A stretch of 64,000 bases of DNA, from NCBI GenBank assembly GCA_963922205.1, contig CAWUHX010000085.1:496001-560000 (forward strand). Direction: 5' to 3'. The notes under the pieces are model-generated. The model had not been told where the DNA came from, did not search any database, and saw only the letters and a program-made list of their open reading frames with translations. The position numbers and the translations under genes are program-made. This DNA comes from Romanomermis culicivorax. Its lineage: Eukaryota; Nematoda; Enoplea; Mermithida; Mermithidae. Positions 24,380-34,267 of this stretch are shown here, piece after piece (within the stretch, counting starts at the first letter, position 1; the number at the start of each line of letters is the position of its first letter).

Positions 24380-24725
24380 CAGAAAAAAAAGAGTACGTGA
24401 GTGAGTGAGATGTAGAGAATATGCACAAAAATAATTGCATAAAAGTATAGTGTTGCTCATATTGAGATTTGTTGTCTTACATATATAGCTTTCTGTAGGT
24501 CTTAAGATAAAAAAGAATGTGTGAGATAATTACCGAGAGTACTGTAGAACTAAAGGAGAGAATGATGGAAGGAAAGAAGAAGGGATAGAAGGACGCTCAT
24601 TTATAATTAGAGATAAATTGAAGGAATATTTCTAAACAATAGTTAATGAGAAGGGTAGTATAAACAAACAAAACTATGAGTGCTTTTTATTATAAAAAAT
24701 TGAAAAGTACATAATATAGATAGCT

Positions 24726-24809
24726 CATTTTATTGATGAAGGTCATCATTTTGATTTTGATGATGTTGTTGTCGAAACACTACGCGAGTTCATTAACCAT
24801 AAATTGTAA
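24726..24809 (+). pseudogene. C-terminal fragment of an unidentified element 1 gene
   Basis: Immediately inside the left TIR, one + frame reads HFIDEGHHFDFDDVVVETLR and seven more residues before a TAA stop. It looks like the tail of a protein, and its position next to the TIR is where the C-terminus of a large gene would sit. In many Polintons that gene is DNA polymerase B, but the fragment is too short to tell. If so, nearly all of the gene has been deleted. Bases 24810-25090 hold no gene. Confidence 0.25.
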
Positions 24810-25114
24810 AAGTTTTGCTTACACTCATTACAGTTTTGTATGTTTTAATTAACTATTGTTTGCTTGCTTACTTACATATTTGCTTGATATATAATTTCAT
24901 ACATCCTTTGCATGTATATTTTTGCATACAGTAACATTATTATATTCAATATAATCACCAATTTTTATATTTTACATTTGTACTGTGTTTTATTCTATTG
25001 TATTTTTTCATAATTATAGATAGCAATTTGTTTAAAATAAAAATCATTTTGAAAATTTTTCAAGTAAAAAGTGGCTGGTTTTTGTTGTTGTGAAAGAGAG
25101 AGAGAGAGAGAGAG

Positions 25115-25601
25115 ATGTCAGATGATGATGATGAAAAGTTTTATATACGGAAACACCCATTCAACTGCATAGTTTCTGCTCCAACAAAATCAGGAAAAAC
25201 ACAATTTGTTAAAAAACTTGTAATTTCTGCTAAAGAAATGATTCACCCAGCTCCTATGAAAATTTATTGGTGTTATTTGAAATGGCAAGAAGCTTATGAT
25301 GAATTAGTTCAAAAATGTTCTTATGAAGAATTTATTTTTTGATGGAATGCGTATGAGTAGGATAAACACTCAATTATTAATTCTTTTAAAAAACCCTAGT
25401 GATAGGTCACAAGTCCGCACATTGGCTCGACAGATTTTTCCAACTACTTCAAATTATTTTATAGAGGCATATGAGGATTCTACTAGTAAACCATATGGTT
25501 ATTTATTAATAGATCTTACACAGACATGTCAAGAAAGATATCAACTTAGATCTAATATATTTCCTGACAATGATCATATGATTTTATATACACATAAATA
25601 A
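25115..25601 (+). pseudogene. Polinton DNA-packaging ATPase, internally deleted
   Basis: FtsK/HerA-type ATPase that loads genomes into capsids in active relatives. The first part (25115-25342) has IVSAPTKSGKTQFVKKL, the Walker A P-loop with GKT. The second part (25345-25601, other frame) has LLILLKNPSDRSQV, LARQIFP and SKPYGYLLIDLTQ, which are the conserved C-terminal blocks of Polinton ATPases. The Walker B block expected between them is missing, so an internal deletion and frameshift have removed it. The start is the ATG after a (GA)n run at 25092-25114. Confidence 0.85.
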
Positions 25602-25726
25602 TTAATCATTTTTAGAAAAAACTTTATACAAGTTAGTCGGATCTTATTATTTTATCGATATGCTATACAGTATATACACTTTTTTTAATAGTCTCAATAT
25701 GATTTTTTTATAGCTGTCTTTATTTT

Positions 25727-26101
25727 ATGGGTACAATATCCTCTTAATTTTATGAAAATGGAGAAACTGTAAATGTTACAGATTTCACGATACCAAATAC
25801 AGAAAATATTACAGATCAGGAGTTATTATTATGGGAAAATTATAAATTACATATAACAACCTTACTAGGTTATGTAGAAAAAATTTTACATTGTCCTCAG
25901 AATGATGGACAATTTATGCAATTAAGAGCGTGTTTAAAAATATATATTTTCAATCCTACTGTATTTTGTTGTTGTAGCCCTACTAGTAAATTTCAAAGCT
26001 TGTACATCAAGGGAAGTAGATTACGATATAGTGATACTGTAGATTTATTACATAGTCAGAAAAAATATTTTACAGTACATCAGTTTAGTCGAAATTTTTG
26101 A
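25727..26101 (+). pseudogene. Uncharacterised Polinton-resident protein
   Basis: A 124-codon frame from ATG at 25727 with a single TAA at codon 7. Beyond that it is open and acidic-to-neutral, with ITDQELLLWENYKLHITTL and later a Cys cluster (VFCCCSP). I do not recognise a family. Its place between ATPase and small virion genes suggests a structural or accessory virion protein, by position only. The 124 bp upstream hold nothing else. Confidence 0.4.
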
Positions 26102-26148
26102 AGAGGTTGTTTGTTTTTCTATAATTTGTTTATTTTGTGACAATTACA

Positions 26149-26611
26149 ATGTCAGCCGCGTTTGAAGTTTTTGTCAGAATGGTGCAAAATAAAGTAAAAG
26201 GTAAAAATTTTATATCTATCCATCTAGTTATTAAACTATAGTATTATTTTTATTTAAAGTAAAATACTAACCAACAAACATAAATGCAAGATGGCTGATT
26301 TGTTTTGGACTTGTTTCTCACCTAAAGCCAAGATTTTTTACAAAGACATAGCTAAGGCATGCAATCATTTAGGCCATAAAGTTGGTTTACCTATGGGACA
26401 TAAAAAAGTTACACAATTTTGGTGTTTTGCTAAATTATTTCTAATGGAATTGGATATGATCGAACATCGCTCTATTTTTGTAGAATATCTTTTTTTAAAG
26501 CTACATACAACTCATAAACTATATTTTATGAATATGAATAATTTGTGTGCTTTTTCTAGGCCTGAAGAGTTGAATATTGTTATACAAAACGAAGCTTCAT
26601 TACTATCTTAA
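26149..26611 (+). CDS. Uncharacterised Polinton-resident protein
   Basis: A clean 106-codon frame starts at ATG 26291 (MADLFWTCFSPKAKIF) and ends at 26611. It is rich in aromatic residues and Leu, with no signal peptide or motif I know. A short in-frame-looking exon (MSAAFEVFVRMVQNKVK, from 26149) lies upstream and ends at a possible GTAAAA donor, but I cannot find an acceptor that keeps the main frame, so the link is doubtful. Element 2 does not reach this region within the window. No function can be assigned. Confidence 0.45.
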
Positions 26612-26693
26612 TGTAATACATTAAATATTTCAATGTTTATTCAACATTTGGTCATTATTGTAAAATTTTTCTGTACTGTATAGTCTGTTTTGT

Positions 26694-27046
26694 ATGGCTT
26701 CTAGATTAAAGAAATATATTCACGAGCTCAATGTGTTGAAAAATTCAAATCTTGTTGAAAGAGGTGCTTTTCTTCAACATTCTTCCCCTGATTTGATCTG
26801 TTGTATATGCGAAATTTGTTTGAACATTTTGAAAGGTAATATTCCTATTAATTCAAACTTAAAAAAGAAATTGGCGAAACATAAATTATTGCTTAGAGCT
26901 TTAGCAACAAGACACAAAAAAACAAGAAAAAAGATTTACATAATAAACGTCCAAGAATTGTTCTGAGTTGTGGAGCATTTTTAACTCTAGTACTACCTGC
27001 TTTATTATCTACATTAGCAAGTTTTGTTACAGAGAAATTATTATAG
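26694..27046 (+). pseudogene. Small conserved basic Polinton protein, one frameshift
   Basis: The N-terminal half (26694-26940) begins MASRLKKYIHELNVLK and contains SSPDLICCICEICLNILKG, then a Lys-rich KKKLAKHKLLLRAL stretch. This pattern (S-P-x-L-I-x-x-I-C-E-x-x-x-N-I-L-x-G then basic) is typical of a small protein found in many Polintons and related viruses. The C-terminal half continues in another frame after about 26945 with CGAFLTLVLPALLSTLAS, a hydrophobic tail, and ends at 27046. One frameshift separates them. Function is not established; the basic body with a hydrophobic end suggests a virion or core component. Confidence 0.65.
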
Positions 27047-27907
27047 AATAAATTTGCTAGTAAATTTGCTCTTATACCTCATGAGGTTCTGAATAAGTTG
27101 AATAACTCTCAGGCTTCTTTGGCTTCTTCTTCAATGAGTGCAAATGAGAAGACAGGTATAGCTAAACAAGTTGACATGTATCGTAATGAGTTAGAGCACA
27201 TTTTGAAGGATAATACATTAACACCCAGAGAACAATACAAAATGTACTCCTAACTATTTTCACAATATTTGACTTCTGAACTTGAAAAGGCTCAACACTC
27301 TACAGTGATTTTTAAACAAAAAGTTATTGATGATGATAATGATGATGAAAATGGGGGTGCTAATTTGAAACAAAAAGAAAAAAATTGGTTAAATGATGAA
27401 AAGTTACTAAGTGGTATTCCTAAACAGTTTAAACGTTCAGCATCATTATTATTGGAACATGTACGATGTAACCCTAGTATAAATGTTACTAAGCAACATG
27501 ATATATTAATTGATGGAAAATTAATTGAAGGATCACATATTATTGATTTATTACATGATTTGCGGCATAAATGCTCAAAAATTACGCAACTGGTCAGAGT
27601 AGATGAATTTTCTAATGCTTTGGGAAAACATAATGTAGGTGTAGAGGCAATAGGAAACCCTTTACCTAAAATGTTATTCACTGTACCTCTGAATATCTCG
27701 TACCCTACACCTCGGGAAGAATCAGATGATCAGGCAGTTAGTAGTGTCAAGGGGCTGAATAAACCACTCCTGAAAGGTATTGATTTATTTTGAAGTGGTG
27801 CAGAAGAAGATATCAAAGACGATTCATTCTTTAATACAGGAAACTTGACAGAAAAGAAGATATGGCAAAAAGTTAGAGCACTTAGATGGTATACTCCCTT
27901 GTATTAG
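27047..27907 (+). pseudogene. Conserved Polinton protein upstream of integrase, broken
   Basis: Homologous to the element 2 gene at 63488-64000. It begins with FALIPHEVLNKLNN, a block seen at the start of a common Polinton protein, followed by a Ser-rich stretch and a helical region with a TAA at about 27251. The frame is open again from 27269 to 27793 (acidic DDDNDDENGG, then GIPKQFKRSASLLLEH and VLIDGK-like text). A TGA at about 27793 precedes SGAEEDIKDDSFF and the C-terminus RWYTPLY at 27907. It overlaps or abuts the integrase start. Role unknown, probably a virion protein. Confidence 0.6.
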
Positions 27908-27911
27908 AGCA

Positions 27912-28905
27912 ATGAACACTTTACTTTCGAAATTATACTAAAATTTACACGGAAATCCTACAGCTTTTCGTAGTAGTGAAAAGTTATATGTTGAAGCCAG
28001 AAAACTCTATAAAACAATTACAGGTAAAAATGTTAAAGATTGGCTCTCAAAACAAGATAGTTATACCTTACATAAAAGCTAGTCAATAAAAAGTTTTCAT
28101 GTAACCGTATTTATGTTACAGCTATAGATTAACATGGGAAATTGATTTGGCAGATATATCTTCTTTAGCAGCTTTTAAGGATGGATATAAATTTATGTTT
28201 ACATGTATAGATGTATTAAGTAAATACGCATGGGTTGAACCATTAAAATCAAAACCTGCAAAGAATGTATGTGAGGCTTTTCAAAATATTTTAAAAAGAA
28301 GTTGAATCCTTTGGAGAGTGCGCAGCGATAAGGGAAAACTTTTTCTCAACAAAGATTTCCAAAAATTATTGAAAGCTAATGATATACATTTTTTTACTTC
28401 TCAGAATGAAGACATTAAATGTTCAGTAGTGGAACAGTTTAATTAGAACTTTGAAAACTAAATTATTTAAATATTCTACAGAGTTTACAAGTTATAAATA
28501 GATCAATTAATGAAAAACTTATTAATGTGAATTATTCTAAGGAAAAAATTATATGGCAAAGACTCTACCTTGAAAGCTTATAGACTAGAAAATTTACCTC
28601 AATGGAGTGAAGAAGTTTTCAAAGTAAATCATATTGTGAAGACTAGAAATCATATACTTTATAGAATTCAAGATTTGGAAGGCGAAGATATAGAAGGACG
28701 TTTTTATGAAAAAGAACTACAGAAAATTAATTTTAATCCTAATATCAAACAATACAAAATTGAAAAGGTTTTGAAGACTAAACATTCACCAGATGGTCAG
28801 AATAGAGTACTTGTGAAGTGGTGGGGTTATCCTGAAAAATTCCACAGCTGGATTTTAGAAAGGGATATACAAAATGACGATGATGATTATGATGAACAAC
28901 TTTGA
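27912..28905 (+). pseudogene. int: Polinton retroviral-type integrase, broken
   Basis: The start ATG at 27912 (MNTLLSKLY) is followed at once by a TAA. Further on, rve core blocks survive: WEIDLADISSLAAF (first Asp), KYAWVEPLKSK, RVRSDKGKLF (second Asp) and VVEQFN then TAG (Glu). The C-terminal frame 28570-28905 is open and holds a chromodomain: YKIEKVLKTKHSPDGQNRVL then VKWWGYPEKFHSWI. Several stops and a deletion between core and C-terminus make it non-functional. Compare the better copy at 62374-63483. Confidence 0.85.
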
Positions 28906-29359
28906 ACTGGTATATTATGTTCAACAAGATACACTTTTATCAAGAATTTTTTTAGGAGTTTTTTCTTGCTATACACTGCTGGAGATAGTTAAAAGGCCTG
29001 CAACTTTAATTGCAAACACCAATACATCTTTTCAAAAAGGAAGTCATTGGATAGCTATGCAGTTTGATAATGATAACTCTGCATATCATTTTGATTCCTA
29101 TGGTTTACCACCAATTATTCCTGCTTTTATAAGCTATATTAACAAGAAGGCTACTGTGAGATACACTAATAAGAAACAACTACAAAATTTTTATAGCAGA
29201 GTTTGTGGTACATATACTTTATATTTTTTGTATTATAAAGTGCAACATGTTCTTATGTATAAAATTTTTAAAAGTTTTAGTAATACAAATTTTGCTTATA
29301 ATGATGAATTAGTTTGTAAGTTCTTCCATTTTAAATTTTCTGTAAAACGTCCACTGTGA
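28892..29359 (+). CDS. Polinton adenovirus-type cysteine protease, intact
   Basis: This 155-codon frame is intact and overlaps the integrase end by 14 bp, as in element 2. In active relatives the enzyme matures virion proteins. Catalytic residues are visible: His52 in [11 protein letters not shown], Asp68 in HFDSYG, Gln98 and Cys105 in FYSRVCGTYTLYF. The Gln-Cys spacing of seven equals that in the adenovirus protease. I chose the start at MNNFELVYYV, which matches the element 2 start, rather than the in-frame ATG six codons earlier. It is the only element 1 core gene with no lesion that I can see. Confidence 0.85.
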   Translation: MNNFELVYYVQQDTLLSRIFLGVFSCYTLLEIVKRPATLIANTNTSFQKGSHWIAMQFDNDNSAYHFDSYGLPPIIPAFISYINKKATVRYTNKKQLQNFYSRVCGTYTLYFLYYKVQHVLMYKIFKSFSNTNFAYNDELVCKFFHFKFSVKRPL

Positions 29360-29435
29360 AATAAATTATGTACATATTTGTAGAAGTTAATTCCTCCTTC
29401 TTTATGTATTTTTGTATAATTTTACTTCTTTACTA

Positions 29436-29682
29436 TAATCTGTTTTTCTTGAAATGCTTCCAAATAATGAAAGTGGAAAGCAAGTAATATTTCAGACTTT
29501 TGCGATTTTCTGACAAACAATATGTCGTGTAGGAGTGCAAATTTGAGAACATACTCATCTAACTTTTAACAATTTTTCGAGTTAAAATATTTACAGTAAG
29601 AACTTTATGTAAACGATTTTGACCACAGTACTAATTTGTGTCACTTTTCTATTTGGTAGCATTTTATAAAAAACAGACTATA
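29436..29682 (+). mobile_element. TA-type MITE, copy 2, inserted in element 1
   Basis: Inverted ends TATAATCTGTTTTT...GAAATGCTTCCAAATA and TATTTGGTAGCATTTTATAAAAAACAGACTATA bracket ~247 bp that align with 4705-4953 read on the minus strand. Element 2 shows the empty site: its sequence runs directly from TTTTACTTCACTTTGA into TAGCTCCGCCTCC, where element 1 has the insert between TA dinucleotides. This places the insertion after the two elements diverged and supports a Tc1/mariner-type mechanism. Confidence 0.85.
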
Positions 29683-29925
29683 GCTCTGCCTCCTTTATGT
29701 ATACTAATATACATTGTAGTCATTACAGCTATAATAAATTTATCTCTCTTAAATAATAATACTCAATTGTTAGTTGGTCTTTTGTGGGCTTGTATAGGAT
29801 ATTTCTTACCTAGCCCCGTACCAGGACTATTACGGTCACCTAACTCATTGAAGACAATACCTACAACAACTAACATTATAAATAATGACAACCTTCTCAG
29901 ATCAGTTTTATATCACATTGCCTAG
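29683..29925 (+). CDS. Polinton small membrane protein, 5' part altered
   Basis: Homologous to the element 2 gene at 61415-61723. Shared blocks are ILIYIVVITAIINLSL (membrane segment), TQLLVGLLWACIGYFLPSP (second hydrophobic segment) and a Ser/Thr/Ile-rich end. The first ~25 codons of the element 2 protein have no counterpart here; the sequence runs instead from the MITE end, so the true start is lost or replaced. The stop used by element 2 (after NNDNL) reads CTC here, extending the frame by a few codons to 29925. It overlaps the minor capsid start at 29885. Confidence 0.6.
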   Translation, partial: ALPPLCILIYIVVITAIINLSLLNNNTQLLVGLLWACIGYFLPSPVPGLLRSPNSLKTIPTTTNIINNDNLLRSVLYHIA

Positions 29926-30802
29926 TAATAGCAAATATGGAACCATACCCTCAGATTTTTCAGCCCATCTACCTTACAGTTCAAAATTAGATGGAAACTG
30001 GGTGGTAGGGTCAAGTGAAATAATATATCCCTACAGTTAGACTACAATTTCCAATCATGGTGGAGATAATGTAATAATGTTAATTACAGATGGTGTTAGA
30101 AATAAGGTTAAAGAAATTAAAGTAATAGTTTTTGAAAAACATTACTTTACTGTATCTGAATTAATTGACGAGCTGAATGCAAAAATTTGAGCAGCTATTG
30201 CCTGAACTAACATTGAAATCATGTTTTCATATGATGAACATGGTAGATGGTTGGTTAATTTGAAAATAAAAAGTGGTACAAGTTTGCGTAAAATCAATAT
30301 AAGCAAGCATTTAATGGAACTTCTCAGATTTAGTGCTACTAATACTGCTGCCTATGCAACTGCTGATGATTTTTTAAATAGAGCTGTGAATATTAACTTA
30401 TATACTGTTGGAGAGAAACCATCAAAAAATTCTAACATGCATATTCCACCATCCAAATCTGTTTTTCTTGCCGAGCCTGGAAATAAACATTTATACATGT
30501 TAGGAATTCAACCACCAAATTTATGTGATTTACAAAGTTTTTATGTTTACTGTAATATAATTGAAAATCAAATTGTTGGAAATACTTAAGCGCCACTTTT
30601 ACATATAGTAAATGTTCAGAGAAAATACAAAGATATTGTGAGTCGATCATATGAAACACCTCACTATATACCTATTCAATTAAAAGAAATTACAGTACCT
30701 GAAATTAATATAAAAAACAGTATGAATGAGCTAATACCCTTTCAGTTTGGGAATGTTGTAGGTAAATTACATTTCTGGGGATGTACTCATTTATTCCTAT
30801 AA
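29885..30802 (+). pseudogene. Polinton minor capsid (penton) protein, broken
   Basis: Collinear over its full length with the intact element 2 gene at 60511-61428. It begins MTTFSDQFYITLPS and ends with LFL. Four in-frame stops interrupt it: TAG at about 30038 (Trp in element 2), TGA at about 30188 and 30203 (Gly in element 2) and TAA at about 30588 (Leu in element 2). The reading frame is otherwise kept, so decay is mainly by point mutation. The family forms the capsid vertex with a jelly-roll fold in Polinton-type virions. Confidence 0.8.
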
Positions 30803-30936
30803 TGATAGTATCAAATTTTCATTAGCATTTATTCATTCATTTGCATTTGGACACGTCGTCAGGTTGAATTTTCGCAAATGCTCTCAATTAATTAATTCAT
30901 TCATTCAGTTGTTCATTCTGATTTTCAAAACAAAAT

Positions 30937-31413
30937 ATGCATACTTTATTTATTCCCCAAACTGTTGATTACTGGGTCAATATTTATCAATGCAGCATTC
31001 AAGATAATCAATTCCAACTAGGTGGTACCTTAGAAGGCTTGTGAGTAGCATATCCCTTTTATTATAGACATCATTGAGTGGGAGTTGGTAATTTTTTCAA
31101 GAGTTTGTGGCATCTAGCTATGCCCCTGCTAAAATCTGCAGGAAAGCATGTGCTTGCTGCAGGTTCCAAAATTTTCTTTTAAAGTTCTTTTAAAGAAAGT
31201 GTTGCTGAGCATGGACGAAATGCAGCTCGCAACTTATTACATGAGAGGGGTGACCGCATTCATAAAAGAAAAGGTCTAGGGAAGCGTAAACATATAAATT
31301 CTATGGTACATATAAAGAGCAATAAAAAGTTAAATAATAATAGTAGTCAGCATCATCATCATCATCATCAGCAGCATCAAAAACAACAACATAAACATAA
31401 ACATCTAAAATGA
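30937..31413 (+). pseudogene. Polinton pVI/pX-like virion protein, broken
   Basis: Homologous to the gene at 59906-60376. It starts MHTLFIPQTVDYWVNIYQ and contains FFKSLWHLAMPLLKSAGKH and HGRNAARNLLHE blocks; the tail is His/Gln/Lys-rich. At least two in-frame TGA stops occur (about 31039 and 31076), and a small deletion or shift lies near 31180. Active relatives are thought to be internal virion proteins that bind DNA or membranes; that role is inferred from composition and gene order. Confidence 0.65.
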
Positions 31414-31475
31414 TGTTCCTCATTCTTAAAAAAGACTCCACGTAGAGTAGTCAGTTTTAAGGTTACCTATTCAAA

Positions 31476-32023
31476 ATGAGTAAATTTATTGATGCTGCAT
31501 CATCTAGTAGTAAAACAGAATTAGATTTACTTACCATACCTTTAACACAAGTCGATATTTGTAGAAGTTTTTAGTCTGAAATTCAGCTCTAAAATCCTTG
31601 TACTAATGAACGACCCTACAAGTTTGTTATTTCACTTGATTCATATATGCTGGATTTATCAAAAAATTATATATATTTTACTATTCGAATTACAAAAGCT
31701 AATGGTACTGCTTGCACTTTAACATCAGATGCCAACAACAATCTCAATGGTAATGTTGTGGCACCAATTAACTTGATCAGCAAAACATTTTTCAAACAGA
31801 TCAAAATGTACTTAAGTGGAAAATCAATACAGACATAGACATGCATTTTGTTTTTGATTTCACTCCTTGTTTTGGGAACTCGTACGTGAAGGAACCACCA
31901 GTTTAAAAATGAATTTTGGAGAGGATATACCCGATGGTGGTATTGAAGCACTTATATATGCAGAATTTGACTCTCGTAATGATTGATAAAAATTGTGAAA
32001 CTTTTAAGGATTATAGTATTTAA
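31476..32023 (+). pseudogene. Polinton major capsid protein, collapsed
   Basis: The N-terminal ~115 codons match exon 1 of the element 2 gene (MSKFIDAAS, DSYMLDLSKNYIYFTIRITK, FFKQIKMYLSGK) with two early stops. After that, about 280 codons including the intron region are deleted. The remaining C-terminal part resumes with VFDFTPC-like text in another frame and ends NFGEDIPDGGIEAL...DYSI before TAA at 32021. The stop lies 10 bp from the right TIR, matching the element 2 layout. Confidence 0.85.
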
Positions 32024-32376
32024 ATGCACTATATATCTATATTATGTACTTTTCAATTTTTTATAATAAAAAGCACTCATAGTTTTGTTTGTTTATACTA
32101 CCCTTCTCATTAACTATTGTTTAGAAATATTCCTTCAATTTATCTCTAATTATAAATGAGCGTCCTTCTATCCCTTCTTCTTTCCTACCATCATTCTCTC
32201 CTTTAGTTCTACAGTACTCTCGGTAATTATCTCACACATTTTTTTTTATCCTAAGACCTACAGAAAGCTATATATGTAAGACAACAAATCTCAATATGAG
32301 CAACACTATACTTTTATGCAATTATTTTTGTGCATATTCTCTACATCCCACTCACTCACTTACTCTTTTTTTTCTG

Positions 32377-33670
32377 TCATTCATTCATTCATTCATTCAT
32401 TCATTCATTCATTCATTCATTCATTCATTCATTCATTCATTCATTCATTCATTCATTCATTCATTCATTCATTCATTCATTCATTCATTCATTCATTCAT
32501 TCATTCATTCATTCATTCATTCATTCATTCATTCATTCATTCATTCATTCATTCATTCATTCATTCATTCATTCATTCATTCATTCATTCATTCATTCAT
32601 TCATTCATTCATTCATTCATTCATTCATTCATTCATTCATTCATTCATTCATTCATTCATTCATTCATTCATTCATTCATTCATTCATTCATTCATTCAT
32701 TCATTCATTCATTCATTCATTCATTCATTCATTCATTCATTCATTCATTCATTCATTCATTCATTCATTCATTCATTCATTCATTCATTCATTCATTCAT
32801 TCATTCATTCATTCATTCATTCATTCATTCATTCATTCATTCATTCATTCATTCATTCATTCATTCATTCATTCATTCATTCATTCATTCATTCATTCAT
32901 TCATTCATTCATTCATTCATTCATTCATTCATTCATTCATTCATTCATTCATTCATTCATTCATTCATTCATTCATTCATTCATTCATTCATTCATTCAT
33001 TCATTCATTCATTCATTCATTCATTCATTCATTCATTCATTCATTCATTCATTCATTCATTCATTCATTCATTCATTCATTCATTCATTCATTCATTCAT
33101 TCATTCATTCATTCATTCATTCATTCATTCATTCATTCATTCATTCATTCATTCATTCATTCATTCATTCATTCATTCATTCATTCATTCATTCATTCAT
33201 TCATTCATTCATTCATTCATTCATTCATTCATTCATTCATTCATTCATTCATTCATTCATTCATTCATTCATTCATTCATTCATTCATTCATTCATTCAT
33301 TCATTCATTCATTCATTCATTCATTCATTCATTCATTCATTCATTCATTCATTCATTCATTCATTCATTCATTCATTCATTCATTCATTCATTCATTCAT
33401 TCATTCATTCATTCATTCATTCATTCATTCATTCATTCATTCATTCATTCATTCATTCATTCATTCATTCATTCATTCATTCATTCATTCATTCATTCAT
33501 TCATTCATTCATTCATTCATTCATTCATTCATTCATTCATTCATTCATTCATTCATTCATTCATTCATTCATTCATTCATTCATTCATTCATTCATTCAT
33601 TCATTCATTCATTCATTCATTCATTCATTCATTCATTCATTCATTCATTCATTCATTCATTCATCATTCA
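32377..33670 (-). repeat. TTCA tetranucleotide array, 1.29 kb
   Basis: About 320 uninterrupted TTCA units (TGAA on the other strand), at the same place in the right TIR as the mixed array of the left TIR. There is no CGAA form at all here. The open frames (repeated SFIH) are repeat artefacts. Confidence 0.97.
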
Positions 33671-33748
33671 TAAAATACTATATACAGTGCCATTGAGCCT
33701 CCTCCTCCACCGCCACCTCCGCCACTGCGGCCACCCTTGCAACCGCCT

Positions 33749-34172
33749 TCAGGCATAGCTGCTAAAATTTTTACAAATTTTAAGATTATTTTAGTTAAAC
33801 AAAAAATTTTGCCCTAATATATCATTTTTGAGTTATTACTAATAGGTACAAAATCTATTAACACTCTTTATTATTATTTTTATTTTTATCGTAAATTTTT
33901 ATCATATAAAATTTTGTAAATAATTGAAATCTTCTAGAATATTCTAGAAACAATGTTTCAAACTATTTTTACTCTAATTAGCTATAAATCTATAGACCTA
34001 TGACATGATTTAAGTATAACATCAAAACTTACAGGAAAGGCTGTAGGGCCAATACTACCCCCTGCTCGACGTAGTGCTCATCAGTGTTTGTCCATTTTTG
34101 TAAAATCAATGTACCCTAAGCCCCGTAAGCTGCCCTCAATGTCGAAATAAGTGTTATGAATACCGCCTCCAT
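33749..34172 (-). pseudogene. Broken copy of the spliced TIR gene (right TIR)
   Basis: The minus-strand counterpart of 21808-22231, with the same deletion from intron 1 into exon 2, the same second intron borders and the same SYA end. The TAG in exon 1 of the left copy is also compromised here, reading GCTTACGGGGCTTAGGG, so a TAG lies four codons later in the same frame. Like the left copy it cannot be functional. Confidence 0.7.
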
Positions 34173-34231
34173 TCCTAATTTGATATTGTCTTCAGCATCC
34201 TCATCAGCGTACAAGTACAAGTACAAGAATA

Positions 34232-34267
34232 AGAATGATTCTTCTTCTTCTATTTTTCCTATTTATA
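34232..34267 (-). promoter_or_regulatory. Core promoter in right TIR
   Basis: Minus-strand TATAAATA (34260-34267) and TCATTCT initiator (34232-34238) with the same 31-bp spacing as in the left TIR. Confidence 0.7.

Larger units (their letters stand above)
19994..24722 (+). repeat. Left TIR of Polinton element 1
   Basis: The 4.7 kb left terminal inverted repeat matches 32034-35986 inverted. The outer 2.3 kb is almost identical to its partner by eye, with only scattered differences. From the tip inward it holds ATAGGTAGTA-type tip repeats (20004-20135), repeat units A (about 20155-20725) and B (about 20770-21240), a polypurine tract (21250-21300), a TATA/initiator promoter (21713-21748), the broken spliced gene (21808-22231), the tetranucleotide array (22310-24379) and a 340-bp inner part. 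Confidence 0.95.

Noticed and set aside
22222..24460. Very long open frames of repeated SFVR, SFIH and NERT
   Set aside because: A 4-base repeat with no stop in any phase gives open frames in all three readings. They are the CGAA/TGAA array and not protein genes.
32296..33758. Long open frames of repeated SFIH
   Set aside because: Same artefact, from the TTCA array of the right TIR.
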